NCBI GenBank assembly: GCA_021828085.1
Contig: JAKATE010000050.1
Location: 5,604 to 12,402 of the forward strand
DNA length: 6,799 nt
Direction: 5' to 3'
Source: Thermoplasmata archaeon
Lineage (GTDB): Archaea > Thermoplasmatota > Thermoplasmata > Lutacidiplasmatales > UBA184
The notes beneath the pieces are model-generated. The model was not told the DNA's origin. It ran no database searches and worked only from the letters and a program-made list of their open reading frames with translations. The translations under genes and the position numbers were made by a program. Below, one piece after another: positions 6,072-6,799 of the stretch (positions are counted from its first letter, which is position 1; every line of letters starts with the position of its first letter).

Positions 6072-6096
6072 GTGCCGGCACAGGGGAGACTCCCCT
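6072..6096. repeat. Adjacent palindromes upstream of the transporter gene
   Basis: GTGCCGGCAC (6072-6081) is a perfect 10-bp palindrome. It is followed immediately by AGGGGAG-A-CTCCCCT (6082-6096), a perfect 7-bp inverted repeat around one base. They lie 90-110 bp before the transporter ATG and upstream of its likely TATA box, a position suited to a regulator-binding site. The regulator is unknown, and chance occurrence in GC-rich DNA cannot be excluded. Confidence 0.4.
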
Positions 6097-6135
6097 TGCC
6101 GACAGCACGCGAAGGTTCACTCGTTTTCACTTGGG

Positions 6136-6176
6136 CAACAAATAGCCCGCTCCCCAACGGCGCGCGGCAGGAAGGG
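6136..6176 (+). promoter_or_regulatory. Likely promoter and ribosome binding site of the APC transporter
   Basis: CAACAAATAG (6136-6145) is the most AT-rich word in the local GC-rich DNA and lies about 43 bp before the ATG; a TATA box here would start transcription near 6167, leaving a short leader. AGGAAGGG (6169-6176) ends 7 nt before the ATG and is a credible Shine-Dalgarno site, unlike the apparently leaderless argS. The AT-rich core is flanked by GGGC (6133-6136) and GCCC (6145-6148), an inverted repeat that could serve as an operator over the TATA box. Confidence 0.4.
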
Positions 6177-6183
6177 CATCTCC

Positions 6184-6799
6184 ATGTCGGCGGATACTTC
6201 GGCTCCGGCACTCAAGCGCGAGATCGGTTTCTGGGGACTCACCGCCATCGTGGTGGGGGGGATCATCGGGAGCGGGATCTTTGCCCTCGCCGCCACCCTG
6301 GGTTCCGTCGCCGGCCCCGCGGGGATCATCGCCCTCCTCCTCCTCATTGGGGTGGTGATCGTCCTCGCCCTTCCGTACGCGGAGCTGGGAGCGGCCTACC
6401 CCCGGTCGGGAGGGCCGTACTCCATCCCCCGGAGGGCGCTCGGCAACTTCGGCGGCTTCCTGGTGGGATGGGGTTACTTCCTCTACGCCTTCACCGGCAC
6501 GGCCGCGATCATCGACGTCTTCGTGGAGTACCTGGGCACCTACGTGCCCGGGCTGGTGACCAGCGCCAACATCCTCACCTGGACCGGGATCTCGATCGGC
6601 CTCGCCTTCCTGCTGGCCTACACGCTGCTCAACATCGTCGGCGTGAAGTGGGGGACCGGTTTCGCCATGGTGACCACCTTCGCCAAGGTCATCCCCCTCC
6701 TCCTCTTCGGCTTCATCGGGCTCTACTTCCTCCGTACCGGGAACTTCACCATCGGAGGCTTCGTCCCCTTCGGATGGCTCGGCGTGGCGTTAGATCGGA
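6184..6799 (+). CDS. APC-superfamily amino-acid transporter (3' partial)
   Basis: The frame runs from the ATG at 6184 to the window end without a stop, giving 205 residues, roughly the first 40-45% of a usual 450-500-aa permease. These inner-membrane proteins take up (or exchange) amino acids or amines using ion gradients. The N-terminus is a short cytoplasmic stretch (1-14). TM1 (about 15-37) carries the family signature GGIIGSGIFAL (25-35), whose GSGIF forms the unwound substrate-binding turn. TM2 covers about 47-68 with ALPYAELGAAYPRSGGPY (62-79) after it, the conserved APC loop motif. TM3 lies near 89-112, TM4 near 130-153, and TM5 near 160-183 with FAKVIPLLLFGFIGLYFL. The substrate cannot be told from this part. 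The upstream Shine-Dalgarno and the normal distance from the start to TM1 support the ATG. It has its own promoter region and is not in an operon with the genes to its left. Confidence 0.93.
   Translation, partial: MSADTSAPALKREIGFWGLTAIVVGGIIGSGIFALAATLGSVAGPAGIIALLLLIGVVIVLALPYAELGAAYPRSGGPYSIPRRALGNFGGFLVGWGYFLYAFTGTAAIIDVFVEYLGTYVPGLVTSANILTWTGISIGLAFLLAYTLLNIVGVKWGTGFAMVTTFAKVIPLLLFGFIGLYFLRTGNFTIGGFVPFGWLGVALDR

Larger units (their letters stand above)
5867..6183. other. Intergenic region with a cluster of palindromes
   Basis: This 317-bp stretch has no gene I can support. The minus-strand frames (5719-6120 and 5990-6211) give Arg/Pro/Ser-rich products without recognisable domains. The transporter frame is open upstream of its ATG but the extension is Arg-rich and lacks a credible start. 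It contains the hairpins at 5869-5905, the 8-bp direct repeat GGTTCCGG (5957-5964 and 5966-5973), the palindromes at 6072-6096, and the transporter promoter at the right end. No poly-T tract typical of an archaeal terminator follows the hairpins, and no tRNA, SRP RNA or RNase P RNA signature was seen. Confidence 0.55.

Noticed and set aside
5990..6211. Minus-strand 73-residue frame with a zinc-ribbon-like WRCPSCRAP start
   Set aside because: Only one CxxC pair, the start lies inside the transporter gene, and the rest is low-complexity; not supportable as a gene.
1..6799. TAGATC near both ends of the window as a sign of circularity or a terminal repeat
   Set aside because: The match is only six bases and the flanks differ, so it is most likely chance.

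Overview
This window looks like chromosomal DNA from a GC-rich (about 70% by eye) archaeon, plausibly of the Thermoplasmatota or a related lineage, though the taxonomy is an inference. It carries an archaeal-type stand-alone Elp3, isopentenyl phosphate kinase (the last kinase of the archaeal modified mevalonate route) and an archaeal-type ArgRS with an HVGR signature. Several starts have TATA-like boxes about 27-32 bp upstream and no leader, as expected in archaea. Arg is strongly preferred over Lys, in keeping with the base composition.

Layout. Positions 1-104 (minus strand) hold the first 34 codons of a gene cut by the window edge; its N-terminus resembles an IS4/IS1634-type transposase. 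Positions 105-380 are non-coding and contain several inverted repeats. Positions 381-4664 are a compact minus-strand operon read in the order argS, ipk, elp3: argS and ipk overlap by 4 nt (GTGA), and elp3 starts 7 nt after ipk. A 39-bp divergent promoter region separates argS from a plus-strand gene (4704-5600) for a ThiI-like THUMP protein. Positions 5570-5866 may encode a small charged protein of unknown function. Positions 5867-6183 are intergenic, with a cluster of palindromes, and lead into an APC-superfamily amino-acid transporter (6184 to the window end, 3' partial).

How the genes work together. Three of the five confident genes act on tRNA: ArgRS charges tRNA-Arg, Elp3 starts the cm5-type modification of wobble uridine 34, and the ThiI-like protein has the N-terminal ferredoxin-like and THUMP tRNA-binding domains of the 4-thiouridine synthase. 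IPK makes IPP for membrane lipids; IPP is not known to connect it to the tRNA genes, so its place may simply be operon packing.

The most unusual feature is the ThiI-like protein. The N-terminal two thirds align well to ThiI, but the ATP-binding PP-loop (family SGGxDS) has become VDGVRG, the C-terminal domain is short, and only one cysteine remains in the whole protein. It therefore looks like a pseudo-enzyme or tRNA-binding adaptor, not a working sulfurtransferase. No CRISPR array, rRNA, tRNA or complete mobile element was recognised.
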